Shown piece by piece: positions 1-9,269 of a stretch of DNA of 48,803 nt. Origin of the DNA: Oxalobacter formigenes (GTDB lineage: Bacteria > Pseudomonadota > Gammaproteobacteria > Burkholderiales > Burkholderiaceae_D). The notes under the pieces were generated by a model that was not told the origin of the DNA, did not search any database, and saw only the letters and a program-made list of their open reading frames with translations. The first letter of the stretch is position 1; every line of letters starts with the position of its first letter. Both the position numbers and the translations under genes were made by a program. Location of the stretch: positions 1 to 48,803 of the forward strand of contig JAHYZB010000037.1 of NCBI GenBank assembly GCA_019424645.1, given 5' to 3'.

Positions 1-707
1 TCGAAGGGGAAGATACCCGGCTTGTCGGTGCCAATTACCGGCGTGCATGGGGTAAACAACGGCTTGAACAATACCTGTCCCTGCAATACCTCAATGAAAA
101 CAATCGTATTACGGGACAGTCGTATCAAAAAAGTCAGGCATTGCCGTTAACCTTCGGGATCATTACACGGCGTCTGAATAACCGGCTGGCGCCGACGAAA
201 GGGTATGCCTTTGAGGCGCAAATCGGCGGTGCGGTAGAACCTGTCCTGACCGATAAATCGTTTGTACGCGGGTATATGAAGGGCATCCATTTTCAACCGA
301 TCGGAGAGAAGGGAGAACTTATTCTCCGTGGGGAGCTGGGTGCGGTTGGCTCCAACGGCAAGGAAGGTATCCCGTCCACTGTCCTGTTCAGGACAGGCGG
401 TGACCAGTCGGTTCGCGGTTACGCCTATGAAAGTCTGGGTGTCAAAGACGGCAGTGCTGTCGTTGGCGGGCGTTACCTCGCTGTTGCGAGTGTCGAATAC
501 CAATACTACTTTATCAAAAACTGGGGGGTCGCGTTTTTTGTCGATGCCGGTAATGCAGGGGATACGATAAAAGAACTGGACCCCGCTTTCGGCTATGGTA
601 TCGGCGGCCGTTGGCGAAGTCCTGCGGGTCCTATCGGTATTGATCTGGCATATGGTGAAAGAAGCAAGGAATTCAGGCTTCACTTTTCTTTGGGATTTAC
701 CTTCTGA
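1..707 (+). CDS. tamA: TamA C-terminal part (Omp85-family translocation/assembly barrel), truncated by window edge
   Basis: The reading frame is open from the first complete codon at position 3 and ends with TGA at 705-707, so the 5' part lies outside the window. The visible 234 residues are the end of an Omp85 beta-barrel: the motif GGDQSVRGYAYESLG contains the VRGY signature of barrel loop L6, and the protein ends in a phenylalanine after alternating hydrophobic residues (LGFTF), the usual outer-membrane beta-signal. TamA acts in the outer membrane with the inner-membrane-anchored TamB in assembly of outer-membrane proteins and in lipid traffic. The stop codon overlaps the start of tamB by one base (TGATG), which indicates translational coupling. 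BamA would be the alternative, but the downstream DUF490 gene argues for TamA. Confidence 0.88.
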   Translation, partial: EGEDTRLVGANYRRAWGKQRLEQYLSLQYLNENNRITGQSYQKSQALPLTFGIITRRLNNRLAPTKGYAFEAQIGGAVEPVLTDKSFVRGYMKGIHFQPIGEKGELILRGELGAVGSNGKEGIPSTVLFRTGGDQSVRGYAYESLGVKDGSAVVGGRYLAVASVEYQYYFIKNWGVAFFVDAGNAGDTIKELDPAFGYGIGGRWRSPAGPIGIDLAYGERSKEFRLHFSLGFTF

Positions 708-3700
708 TGCGACGTCGGCTTTTACTTTTTATTTTTGTTCCATTCCTTTTTGTAGGAGGGCTGTTATGGCTCGTCAGTCAGGAGTGGACATTGCAATGGA
801 TTGTTCAGAGGGTAGTACAGGCAAGTGGCGGCAATATTGAAATACAGGGGGTAAGCGGGACGCTGGCAAGTTCATTCGAAATTGAAAAAATCAGTTATAC
901 CAGTCCTGAACGCGATATTGACATAACCGATCTGCAATTTGAATGGCAACCCTGGCAATTGTTGCATGGGCAACTGGACATCGGAAAGATTTCGGCGTCC
1001 AAACTGGCTATCGACCTTAAAAAGTCGTCTGACGAACCTTTCAAATTGCCGCAGTCACTGGCTCCTCCCGTAGCCATTATGATTTCCGGGGTGAACGTCG
1101 ATTCCATTTCCGTGTCGAGCATGGGAGTCGGGGTTGAGTTGAAAGACGTCCATTTTTCACTGACAGCAGACAGGAATATTTGGGAGTTGAAGAATCTGGG
1201 CTTCGACAGTCCGTTTGGCAATGCAGCCATCAATGTCGATCTGGAAACCGTGCAGCCGTTCAAAATCAGAGGGGAACTGCAATTCGATAATGAACTGGCG
1301 AAAGCGGCAGCCAGCCTCAAGTTGGGTGGCGACCTGAACAATCTGTATGTTTCCGGAAATCTGGATGGTTACGACGCGAAAGCGAAACTGGAGGCTGTTG
1401 TCACACCTTTTGCCCCGTTTGTTTTCCAGTCTGCCCATTTAAGCGCAAAAGGTATTGATCCATCCAGAATCGAATCAAGCTGGCCACAGGCGCAGTTCAA
1501 TGCGGAAATTCATGTCACCGCACACGAAGACAAAACACTGAAAGGTACGGTTTTTGTGGATAATTTGAAACCGGGACCTTTTGACGGGAATTATTTGCCC
1601 ATCCATACCGTGAAAGCGAAAATCGGGGGCAATGTCGAAAACGTCGTGTTAGATGATGTGTTGCTGGATATGGGCAAGGCGGGACAATTTACCGGAAAAG
1701 GACAGTTTTCGGCTGAAAAAACTGAAGCGACATTAAAAACTTCCCGTTTCGACTTTCATGAGATTTATTCGAACATACGGCCAACTCATGTCGCAGGGAA
1801 AATTGCTTTTGTCGACGAGGATAAAAAACAGCAGTTTCTCGTCCAGCTGGAAGAGGCACGGATCAGGCTGAATGCGCGAGTCACGAAGGTGGAAGACCTG
1901 ATTACGCTTGAAGAAGTGCTACTCAAGGCCGATCAAAGCGAAATGCGGATGAATGGCAAGCTGGATCTGAAGGAACCACAGGACTTTGAATTCAAAGGCA
2001 AGGTCAACCGTTTCAACTTTGCTGCTTTCGGTCGTTTCCCGCAATCCGATCTGAATCTGGATTTTGATGCTTCGGGACATCTGAAGCCAGAACCTGATAT
2101 TGACATCCGGTACAGCTTTTTGCCAAGCCGCCTGTTCAACCAGCCATTATCCGGAAAAGGCAGCTTCCGCATAAAAGACAAAGAGGTTCGCAATGCCGAG
2201 ATATCACTGGCACTGGGAGTGAATTCGATTCGTGCCTCGGGAAATCTGGGACGCTTCGGGGATCGCCTGTCATGGAGATTGAATGCGCCTGATCTTGGTA
2301 TTTTCGGTAAGGGATACAAAGGCAGTATTACTGGTGAAGGCGAAGTGACCGGAGCCTTGAATTCGCTTCGGGCCAGCATGAATCTCGAAGGAAACGACGT
2401 TCTTGTAATGGGCCAGTATGGTGCTCGGAAGATTCAGGCAAAACTTGAATTCGGTATGGACCTGAATGACCGGATCAATGCCGATGTCCGTCTGGATGAT
2501 GCACTGATCGGCACGGATAAATGGGAGCTGGTTCATGGGGAAGTGAACGGGACTCTCAGGTCGCATGTAATAAGGCTGACAGCGAAAAACGAGTCATTCG
2601 ATATGACGGCGAAAGCCTCTGGTGGTCTTGGAAGGAATAATGTCTGGCAAGGCAAGCTGGAAACCCTTGAAAACAAGGGAAAAATGGCTTTTACGCTTGA
2701 CTCGTCCGTTCCGCTCAGCGTAGGGCCTGACGGTTTTTCGCTGAAAAATCTGGTGTTGCAGTTGCCCAATGGACAGTTGACGGTTCAATCCCTGATCAAG
2801 CGTGGTTCCCAGCTTGAAACGACAGGGAATGCCCGTGGCATTCCATTGGCTTATTTGCTGGCGTTATCGCCAGACTCGAAAAATACTGTCAGGAGCGATT
2901 TGACGCTAGGGGCAGACTGGTCGTTGAAAGCCGACAGGACATTGAACGGAAAATTCCATCTTTACCGTGAAAAAGGCGATGTGACTTTACTGGGCGACAA
3001 TCGTATCAAGCTCGGACTTGGCACATTCGACATACAAGTGCTTCTTTCCGGAAACAGCGTTAATTTCAATGCGCAGATTGTCAGCGAAAAGGCTGGCACG
3101 ATTCAGGCCAAAGGGATGACCCGGCTGGGCAAACAAAATGGAAACTGGAGTGTTTCCGGCCAAAGTCCCTTGCAACTGTCGGTGCAGGCGGATATCCCTT
3201 CGATTGCATGGCTGGGGCCTTTGACCGGGCAGCCCGATATGGAACTGAAGGGTTCACTGAACATGGCGATTAACGCCAATGGTACATTGGGTAATCCGCG
3301 TCTGTCGGGCAGCCTGAATGGAAAAGATTTGGCAGTTAACTGGCTCAGTATGGGCGTCAATCTTTCCAAAGGCGAATTGGCGGCTGTTTTAAACGGTAAT
3401 CAGGTACAAATCCAGAAAGGGATCATTTACGGTCCTGAGGGCAATTTGCAGCTTACAGGCGGAGTTCAACTCAAAAATGGACAGATCAGTACCAATCTCC
3501 AGTTCAAAACGGACAAGCTGCTGATCTTGTCAAACGTTGACCGGCAACTGGCCATTACCGGACAGGGACATTTCTCGCTGGACAAGGATCGCCTCCAACT
3601 GATCGGCGACTGGTATGTCAATCGGGCAATGATTGTTCTGACCGATTCCAATAATGTCACATACAGCAAGGATGTCGTTGTTCTGGGGCGGCCGGGAAAA

Positions 3701-4441
3701 AAAGCAGACAAGCCGATTCCTTTGCGATTCAATCTGAAAGCCAATCTGGGTGACAAATTCTTCCTGAAAGGCAAAGGGATCAATACGAGGCTGACGGGGC
3801 AAATTCAGGCTATATCGGCACAGGATAACCGTTTGCGTGTTTTCGGGACCATCAATACCGTGGACGGCTCATACAGCGCGTTTGGGCAGAAGCTGGCGAT
3901 AAAACAGGGGCAGATCACATTTTCCGGGCCGGTTGAAAACCCGACACTGGACATTTTGGCTGTTCGTGAAGTACCGGATACAGACGATTCCGTCGAGGTA
4001 GGTGTTTCCGTCAAGGGAACGGCGCAGTCGCCAAGGGTCAAACTTGTTTCGACACCGGAAGTTTCCGACACGGAAAAACTGTCATGGCTTGTACTGGGCT
4101 ATGGCGGTGGTGAAAATGGCGATGGTCAGCAGCGTGCCGCGATTGCTGCCGCCGCCGCAGCCATTTTGAGTTCGGAGCAGTCAGGCGGCCTTCCATCGAA
4201 GATTGCCAGCACAATTGGACTGGACGATATCGGCTTCTCTTCGTCTCCTGATCTGGAAGAAACGGTGCTGACTTTGAGCAAGCGGATATCGTCACGTCTT
4301 TACCTGAGTTATGAGCAGGGCCTTACCGGAGCGACCAACCTGATCAAGTTACGCTACATTATTTCCAGACGCCTGTCTCTGGTCGGACAAACCGGGACGG
4401 TGACAGCTGTCGATTTGCTCTATGATTTTAAATTTGACTAG
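707..4441 (+). CDS. tamB: TamB, translocation and assembly module inner-membrane protein (DUF490)
   Basis: A 1244-residue protein with an N-terminal membrane anchor (about residues 5-25, rich in Leu, Phe and Val), then a long stretch of alternating beta-strand sequence, and a C-terminal DUF490/TamB domain (about residues 880-1244) ending in an aromatic beta-signal (LLYDFKFD). Length matches the family (about 1250 residues in enterics). TamB spans the periplasm as a hydrophobic groove and pairs with TamA; AsmA-like proteins of this kind also support phospholipid movement to the outer membrane. The start ATG at 707 overlaps the tamA stop. A second AsmA-like protein, YhdP, is broken further along this window, so TamB may carry more of the load here (inference). 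Confidence 0.93.
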   Translation: MRRRLLLFIFVPFLFVGGLLWLVSQEWTLQWIVQRVVQASGGNIEIQGVSGTLASSFEIEKISYTSPERDIDITDLQFEWQPWQLLHGQLDIGKISASKLAIDLKKSSDEPFKLPQSLAPPVAIMISGVNVDSISVSSMGVGVELKDVHFSLTADRNIWELKNLGFDSPFGNAAINVDLETVQPFKIRGELQFDNELAKAAASLKLGGDLNNLYVSGNLDGYDAKAKLEAVVTPFAPFVFQSAHLSAKGIDPSRIESSWPQAQFNAEIHVTAHEDKTLKGTVFVDNLKPGPFDGNYLPIHTVKAKIGGNVENVVLDDVLLDMGKAGQFTGKGQFSAEKTEATLKTSRFDFHEIYSNIRPTHVAGKIAFVDEDKKQQFLVQLEEARIRLNARVTKVEDLITLEEVLLKADQSEMRMNGKLDLKEPQDFEFKGKVNRFNFAAFGRFPQSDLNLDFDASGHLKPEPDIDIRYSFLPSRLFNQPLSGKGSFRIKDKEVRNAEISLALGVNSIRASGNLGRFGDRLSWRLNAPDLGIFGKGYKGSITGEGEVTGALNSLRASMNLEGNDVLVMGQYGARKIQAKLEFGMDLNDRINADVRLDDALIGTDKWELVHGEVNGTLRSHVIRLTAKNESFDMTAKASGGLGRNNVWQGKLETLENKGKMAFTLDSSVPLSVGPDGFSLKNLVLQLPNGQLTVQSLIKRGSQLETTGNARGIPLAYLLALSPDSKNTVRSDLTLGADWSLKADRTLNGKFHLYREKGDVTLLGDNRIKLGLGTFDIQVLLSGNSVNFNAQIVSEKAGTIQAKGMTRLGKQNGNWSVSGQSPLQLSVQADIPSIAWLGPLTGQPDMELKGSLNMAINANGTLGNPRLSGSLNGKDLAVNWLSMGVNLSKGELAAVLNGNQVQIQKGIIYGPEGNLQLTGGVQLKNGQISTNLQFKTDKLLILSNVDRQLAITGQGHFSLDKDRLQLIGDWYVNRAMIVLTDSNNVTYSKDVVVLGRPGKKADKPIPLRFNLKANLGDKFFLKGKGINTRLTGQIQAISAQDNRLRVFGTINTVDGSYSAFGQKLAIKQGQITFSGPVENPTLDILAVREVPDTDDSVEVGVSVKGTAQSPRVKLVSTPEVSDTEKLSWLVLGYGGGENGDGQQRAAIAAAAAAILSSEQSGGLPSKIASTIGLDDIGFSSSPDLEETVLTLSKRISSRLYLSYEQGLTGATNLIKLRYIISRRLSLVGQTGTVTAVDLLYDFKFD

Positions 4442-4467
4442 AATCGCAATCCTGTCTGGATAAAGGC

Positions 4468-5193
4468 TTAAATTGGTGTAATTTTCCTGATTGTCTGTTT
4501 GATTTGCGTTCCGTTTTTTTCGATGAGTAGAATTTGGACTGGATACCAGTTATTTTCCGGTGCCAGCCAGACGCTGGTTTGCTGCCCTCCGTCTTTCCGT
4601 GTCAGCTGGACTGTTTTGATCTGGCCCATCGGGGTTGAAAGCTCGCCGATTTTGACGACTTTGAATACCCATGGACTTGTTTTGCTGCTCCCTGCAACGT
4701 TGAATGTCCAGTTTGAATTCATGATGAATTTATCAGGGTTGGCCCGGGCGACCGAAACCAGTTGCCAGACTACGCTGGCACGATCTTGTGTCATGTCCAT
4801 CAATTTGCTGGTGCTTCCGGACGGATAGGCAATGGTATTTTCAATACGGTTGAAATTCGTTGCCATCGAGGCTTTACGCAAACGTTTTTCCACATATTTT
4901 TCCGGCATGAGGCCTTTGGGACCAATTTGTCCGGTACTGGTGGCTTCCATAATTTTGCCAAGCAATCCGATGCGCGTTTCTGTCTGCAGGGTATAGGATT
5001 GTTTGCCGGGTTTCCATTGAATGGACGAGTTTCCGTTGATGTTTAAGCCGTTATACTGGGTCGAAACGGCATATGAAAGATCGACAGAGGGTGGGATATT
5101 GACGTTTTTTGCAGTCTGGAGAGTGGCAGCACTGGTGACGGATGCCGCTGTCAACAAACACAGCCAGACAACAATTTGACGGAAACTTTTCAT
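4468..5193 (-). CDS. DUF3108 domain-containing exported protein
   Basis: A 241-residue protein with a clear Sec signal peptide (residues 1-22, cleavage after SVTSA). The mature part has the pattern of the DUF3108 family: beta-rich, with an early segment (YNGLNINGNSSIQWK) and a late segment (VWLAPENNWYPVQILLIEKNG) typical of these periplasmic proteins. The function of the family is not established; members are predicted to sit in the periplasm or outer membrane and resemble lipocalin/LolB-like beta folds. It is convergent with tamB (26 bases between stop codons) and divergent from rfaE2. No operon partner is visible. Confidence 0.75.
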   Translation of the reverse strand: MKSFRQIVVWLCLLTAASVTSAATLQTAKNVNIPPSVDLSYAVSTQYNGLNINGNSSIQWKPGKQSYTLQTETRIGLLGKIMEATSTGQIGPKGLMPEKYVEKRLRKASMATNFNRIENTIAYPSGSTSKLMDMTQDRASVVWQLVSVARANPDKFIMNSNWTFNVAGSSKTSPWVFKVVKIGELSTPMGQIKTVQLTRKDGGQQTSVWLAPENNWYPVQILLIEKNGTQIKQTIRKITPI

Positions 5194-5371
5194 TTCAAAC
5201 TCACGATTGGCTTATGATATAGACAATATGAATGAAAACAGATCAAAAGTCGATGGCTGAAACAAAAGGAAACAAACGGAAGATAGCGACTTTGAGTATG
5301 GATTCATCAAAATTTGCGTAACCAGTTTAAGACAGCCAGCCTTTCTTTTCGTTCAACAAAAGAAATAACGG

Positions 5372-5399
5372 CTGTAAAGTGATCATCCTTACAGTTTTT
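5372..5399 (+). terminator. Weak hairpin plus T-run just before rfaE2
   Basis: CTGTAA (5372-5377) pairs with TTACAG (5389-5394) over an 11-base loop and is followed directly by five T residues. It lies three bases before the preferred ATG of rfaE2. It could be a weak attenuator or stop stray transcription from upstream; six AT-rich pairs make it marginal. Confidence 0.25.
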
Positions 5400-5402
5400 C
5401 TC

Positions 5403-5879
5403 ATGGCACCTTTTTATAAAAAAATCTGGAACCGGTCTGACTTGAATTCGAAAATCGGCACTTTGCCAAAACCGGTGGTTCTGACCAATGGGGTATTCGA
5501 CATCCTGCATCGTGGACATGTCACGTATCTTGCGCAGGCAAGGGAATTGGGCGCTTCGCTTGTCGTTGCCGTCAACACGGATGCCTCCGTGAAAAGACTG
5601 GGCAAGGGGGATGACAGGCCAGTCAATTCCTGTGAGGACAGGATGGCAGTATTGGCTGCGCTGGAATCGGTGAGTGCCGTTGTCGCATTCGATGAAGATA
5701 CAGCACAGGAAATCGTCCGCGAATGCAAGCCCGATATTTACGCCAAAGGCGGCGATTACAACGTCAGTGCCATTCCGGAAGGTAAGGAAGTACTTGCTTA
5801 CGGTGGAAAGGTCGAGGCGATTGCTTTCGAGTTCGACAGATCAACGACGGCGCTTCTGAAAAAAGTGAGAAAGAACTGA
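5403..5879 (+). CDS. rfaE2: D-glycero-beta-D-manno-heptose 1-phosphate adenylyltransferase
   Basis: A single-domain nucleotidyltransferase of 158 residues, equivalent to the C-terminal half of HldE. The motif VFDILHRGH (about residues 31-39) is the cytidylyltransferase HxGH signature, followed by VAVNTDASVKRLGKGDDRPV and the conserved KGGDY near the C-terminus. It activates heptose 1-phosphate with ATP to ADP-heptose for the lipopolysaccharide inner core. Many betaproteobacteria have separate kinase (rfaE1) and transferase genes, as here. Start: a GTG at 5379 is in frame, but the ATG at 5403 gives the normal family length; neither has a strong ribosome binding site. The gene is divergent from the DUF3108 gene and convergent with ttcA. 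Confidence 0.88.
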   Translation: MAPFYKKIWNRSDLNSKIGTLPKPVVLTNGVFDILHRGHVTYLAQARELGASLVVAVNTDASVKRLGKGDDRPVNSCEDRMAVLAALESVSAVVAFDEDTAQEIVRECKPDIYAKGGDYNVSAIPEGKEVLAYGGKVEAIAFEFDRSTTALLKKVRKN

Positions 5880-5899
5880 CAGGTTACGGTTTCTGAAAA

Positions 5900-6727
5900 T
5901 CAGAAAGCGTCATCCTCATCCGCCGGATCCGTATTCAGCTGGTTGAAATCGAAAAGATTTTTATCCATCAAATGGGCTGGAACGACGGTGGACAGGGATG
6001 AAAAGATATTCTCGATTCTGCCGGGATACCGTTTGCCCCAGTCGCGCAGCATGGATTTGATATGCTGGCGTTGCATGTTTTCTTTTGCCCCACACAGGTT
6101 TTTCGGAAAAACAGGATACTGCTGCATTTGTGCAAATTTTTCCAGATCGTTTTCTTTTACGTTGATCAATGGGCGAATGACGATATGTTTGCCGTCTTTC
6201 GATTTCAGCTTGGGAGGCATGCTTTTCAGCTTTGAACCGAAAAACAGGTTCAGGAAAAAAGTCTCGAGCACATCGTCACGATGGTGTCCCAGTGCGATTT
6301 TTGTCACGCCGAGTTCACTGGCGACTTTATAGAGAATGCCCCTGCGAAGCCGTGAACAGAGTGAACAGACTGCCTTGCCTTCCGGTATCAGGCGCTGGAT
6401 GATACTGTACGTGTCCTGTACTTCGATGTGATAGGGCACCTGTTTTTTTTCCAGATAGGCGGGAAGAATGTCGGTCGGAAATCCGGGAAGCTGCTGGTCA
6501 AGATTGACGGCAATGATATCGAAGTGGATGGGCGCTCTCGACTGGAGCACGACCAGAATGTCGAGTAGGGCGAAACTGTCTTTACCCCCCGACACACAGA
6601 CCATGACCTTGTCGTTTTCCTCGATGAGGTTAAAGTCGCCGATCGCCTTGCCGACTTCCCGGTAAAGCCGTTTCGTGAGCTTGTTGTTTTCAAATCCCAC
6701 TCTCAAAAATTGCCTGCGTGTCACCAT
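5900..6727 (-). CDS. ttcA: tRNA 2-thiocytidine(32) synthetase TtcA
   Basis: A 275-residue PP-loop ATPase. The ATP loop SGGKDS lies at residues 46-51. Three cysteines expected to hold the iron-sulfur cluster are present: C121 and C124 in CSLCSR, and C212 in NLCGAKENMQR. The GHHRDDVLET segment after residue 147 is also typical. TtcA adenylates C32 of certain tRNAs and inserts sulfur. Length matches the family (about 300). It is last in a minus-strand run with folB and an SDR gene, 24 bases after folB, an order that is common in Burkholderiales. Confidence 0.95.
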   Translation of the reverse strand: MVTRRQFLRVGFENNKLTKRLYREVGKAIGDFNLIEENDKVMVCVSGGKDSFALLDILVVLQSRAPIHFDIIAVNLDQQLPGFPTDILPAYLEKKQVPYHIEVQDTYSIIQRLIPEGKAVCSLCSRLRRGILYKVASELGVTKIALGHHRDDVLETFFLNLFFGSKLKSMPPKLKSKDGKHIVIRPLINVKENDLEKFAQMQQYPVFPKNLCGAKENMQRQHIKSMLRDWGKRYPGRIENIFSSLSTVVPAHLMDKNLFDFNQLNTDPADEDDAF

Positions 6728-6751
6728 TTTTCCGCCCGAATGTAATGAGGG

Positions 6752-7147
6752 TCAGTTTTCGTTTTTGAAGCGGAAGATTTCGACACCGATACTGTCGCAA
6801 TCTTCATAAACATCCGGCTTTTCGGTGGAAACGCGCACTGCCATGACCTGCGGATGAGAGAGCAGCATTTTCGCCAGGTCGTCACACAGGGTTTCCTGAA
6901 GATTGATGTGGCCTTTCGACGTGCGTTCATACAGCGTGTCACGAATGAACGAATAATCGACCACTTCGCCGAGCTGGTCGTTGACTGGGGTCGATATCGC
7001 CAGCGGGATGTACAGGTCGACGTTGATCAACAGACGCTGTGCGCCTTTTTTCTCGAAATCATAAACGCCGATTTTGACGGGGACTTCATAGTTGTGCAAA
7101 AAGAGGCGACGGCAATCTTTGAGTTTTGGGTGAAGAAGAGTATGCAT
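6752..7147 (-). CDS. folB: Dihydroneopterin aldolase FolB
   Basis: A 131-residue protein of the FolB/FolX type, with the early segment LFLHNYEVPVKIGVYDFEK, the middle segment VVDYSFIRDTLYE and the late segment VRVSTEKPDV. FolB converts dihydroneopterin to hydroxymethyl-dihydropterin and glycolaldehyde in folate synthesis in the cytoplasm. It sits four bases after an SDR gene with a pteridine-reductase-like motif and 24 bases before ttcA, so these three are probably co-transcribed. FolX (epimerase) is related, but the length and neighbours favour FolB. Confidence 0.88.
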   Translation of the reverse strand: MHTLLHPKLKDCRRLFLHNYEVPVKIGVYDFEKKGAQRLLINVDLYIPLAISTPVNDQLGEVVDYSFIRDTLYERTSKGHINLQETLCDDLAKMLLSHPQVMAVRVSTEKPDVYEDCDSIGVEIFRFKNEN

Positions 7148-7151
7148 GAGT

Positions 7152-7940
7152 TTACGAATTGTTTTGTGCGCTCATTTTAGCGACAAACATGACATCCTGC
7201 GAGAGGGGAATTAAATGTTGTCCGCCATCGACAACGATGGTGGTTCCGGTTATGGCCGGGGAACTGGCGACAAAACAGACGGTCGAGGCGATATCCTCCG
7301 GTGTGCTGGAGCGGCCCAGAGGCGTGTTTTTGTGGGCGATCCTGAAATCCTGTTCCGTCTGTTCGCCTGAAACAAGTGTAATGCCTGGCGCAATGCCGAC
7401 AACGCGCAGTCTGGGCGCCAGTTCCTGTGCCAGCAAGGTCGTGGCTGTGTTCAGCGCCGCTTTCGACAAGGTGTAGGACAGAAAACTCGGATTCAGATTG
7501 TCCAGTTTCTGGTCAAGCAGGTTAATGACGACGGATTGGCAACTGTCCGGGGTCATCGCATACAAGGCTCTTGATAACAGGACAGGCGCGGTGAGGTTTG
7601 TGCGCATGTGAAAATCGAGGGCATGTGCCGAAAAATCGGTCACACTGTCGTGTTCGAAAACGGAAGCGTTATTGACAAGGCAGACAGGCGTTCCCAATGA
7701 TTCGCGAACGCGGTTCAGCAATTGGTTGACGGCAACCTCGTCGGTCAGGTCGCAATGGAGTGCGACAGAACGTCTTCCCATTTTCCGGATATCTTCTACG
7801 GTTTCAATCGCCTCGGTTTCCGAGAACCGGTAGTGGACGGCGACATCCCAACCCTGTCTGGCGAGAGTCAGGGCTATAACCCGCCCGATCCGGCGTGCTG
7901 CGCCGGTTACGATAGCGATTTTTTGTCTTTTTTCAGTCAT
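7152..7940 (-). CDS. SDR-family oxidoreductase, probable pteridine reductase (FolM-like)
   Basis: A 262-residue short-chain dehydrogenase/reductase. The cofactor loop is TGAARRIG (residues 12-19); the arginine pair there is typical of the pteridine reductase/FolM branch and suggests NADPH. The catalytic pair is Y156 and K160 (YTLSK), and NNAS is at about residues 90-93. Its position four bases before folB supports a role in reducing dihydropterins or dihydrofolate. That substrate is inferred from motif and neighbours; the sequence does not prove it. The start ATG at 7940 is the only reasonable one for a full Rossmann fold. Confidence 0.82.
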   Translation of the reverse strand: MTEKRQKIAIVTGAARRIGRVIALTLARQGWDVAVHYRFSETEAIETVEDIRKMGRRSVALHCDLTDEVAVNQLLNRVRESLGTPVCLVNNASVFEHDSVTDFSAHALDFHMRTNLTAPVLLSRALYAMTPDSCQSVVINLLDQKLDNLNPSFLSYTLSKAALNTATTLLAQELAPRLRVVGIAPGITLVSGEQTEQDFRIAHKNTPLGRSSTPEDIASTVCFVASSPAITGTTIVVDGGQHLIPLSQDVMFVAKMSAQNNS

Positions 7941-8102
7941 GCCTGATATCAGGTTTGAGCCTTGAACGAATGATGAAATTGTACGTGAATCATAAACGAT
8001 TGCATCATATTACCTTATGATAGAGGGTAAAGTTATATCTCCTGATTGTCGGATTCGTTTCGGCAGATTCTGCAATTGACCTTCTGTTTTTCATAGTGAA
8101 TC

Positions 8103-9254
8103 ATGAATCCATCAGACATTTCCCCGGATTTACAGGCCTTGTCCGCTTCACTTGAAAGGCGGATTGTGACCGATATCGGAGAAAAATCCGGATGGATATC
8201 GTTTGCCGACTACATGCAGCAGATTCTGTATACCCCGGTTCTGGGATATTACAGTGGCCCTCTGGTGAAACTGGGAGAAGCGGGGGATTTCACGACGGCT
8301 CCTGAAATGACGGACTTGTATGGCCGTACGCTGGCACAGGCAATGATCCCTTTGTTAAGGCAGACGGGAGGGAATATTCTTGAACTGGGTGCAGGAACGG
8401 GAAAACTGGCGTTCGATATTTTGACGGCTTTGGCCGGTGCCGGTATCCAATTCGAAAAATACCGGATTCTTGAACTGTCTTCCGAATTGCGCCAAAGACA
8501 GGAGAAAACCTTGTCAGGATTCCATAACGTAGAGTGGTTGGAGGTCCTGCCAGAGCGATTTGACGGAGTGGTGCTCGCCAATGAAGTGCTGGATGCGATG
8601 CCGGTTCATCTGGTCAAAAAGAAAGAGAGCGGCTGGTATGAAACGGGTGTATCTGTCCGTGAGAATCGGTTGGTATTGGCTGACATACCTTGTGAAGGGG
8701 CTCTCGTCGATATTATCCATCAAAATATTCCTGACGATGTAAATCTGCCGGTTGGCTATCTGACGGAAGTGCATATCCATGCTCATGGATTCATCAAAAC
8801 GCTTTCGGAAATGCTGGCCAGAAGCACTTGCGCAGCGGCAATCCTGATTGATTATGGATTTCCGACCCATGAATATTATCATCCGGACAGAAATAACGGT
8901 ACGTTGATGTGCCATTTCAGGCACAGGACCCACAGTGATCCTTTCTTCCTGCCGGGTTTGCAGGATGTCACGGCTCATGTCAATTTTACAGAGGTAGCGC
9001 AAACCGCGACCGATCATGGAGTCGATGTGATTGGTTATGCCAGCCAGTCTTCGTTTCTGCTGGCTTCGGGTTTATTGGATTTGCTTTCAAACGATTCGGC
9101 AGAGTCGGACAACAGCCGTGCGGGAAAATTGCAGGCTATTCAAAAGCTGCTCTCGCCAGCTGAAATGGGGGAATTGTTCAAGGTGATAGTGCTGGGCCAC
9201 AAAATAGAACCGCCTGCTTTTATGCTGGATATCGATAAAAGCGGGCGATTGTAG
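8103..9254 (+). CDS. Class I SAM-dependent methyltransferase, MidA/NDUFAF7 family
   Basis: A 383-residue protein of the DUF185/MidA family. GDFTTAPE (residues 61-68) and the SAM-binding loop ILELGAGTG (about residues 92-100) are both present, followed by VVLANEVLDAMPVHLV, a family signature. The mitochondrial relative NDUFAF7 methylates an arginine of complex I during assembly; the bacterial role is not settled. The gene is divergent from the SDR-folB-ttcA run, with 162 bases between starts. That gap contains a perfect palindrome (7942-7953, CCTGATATCAGG) and an ATCATA/TATGAT inverted repeat around 8005-8022. Confidence 0.88.
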   Translation: MNPSDISPDLQALSASLERRIVTDIGEKSGWISFADYMQQILYTPVLGYYSGPLVKLGEAGDFTTAPEMTDLYGRTLAQAMIPLLRQTGGNILELGAGTGKLAFDILTALAGAGIQFEKYRILELSSELRQRQEKTLSGFHNVEWLEVLPERFDGVVLANEVLDAMPVHLVKKKESGWYETGVSVRENRLVLADIPCEGALVDIIHQNIPDDVNLPVGYLTEVHIHAHGFIKTLSEMLARSTCAAAILIDYGFPTHEYYHPDRNNGTLMCHFRHRTHSDPFFLPGLQDVTAHVNFTEVAQTATDHGVDVIGYASQSSFLLASGLLDLLSNDSAESDNSRAGKLQAIQKLLSPAEMGELFKVIVLGHKIEPPAFMLDIDKSGRL

Positions 9255-9269
9255 ACTGGACGAAAAGCT

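Noticed and set aside
5890..5906. Terminator between rfaE2 and ttcA (TTTCTG/CAGAAA)
   Set aside because: Six AT-rich pairs without a T-run; too weak to call.
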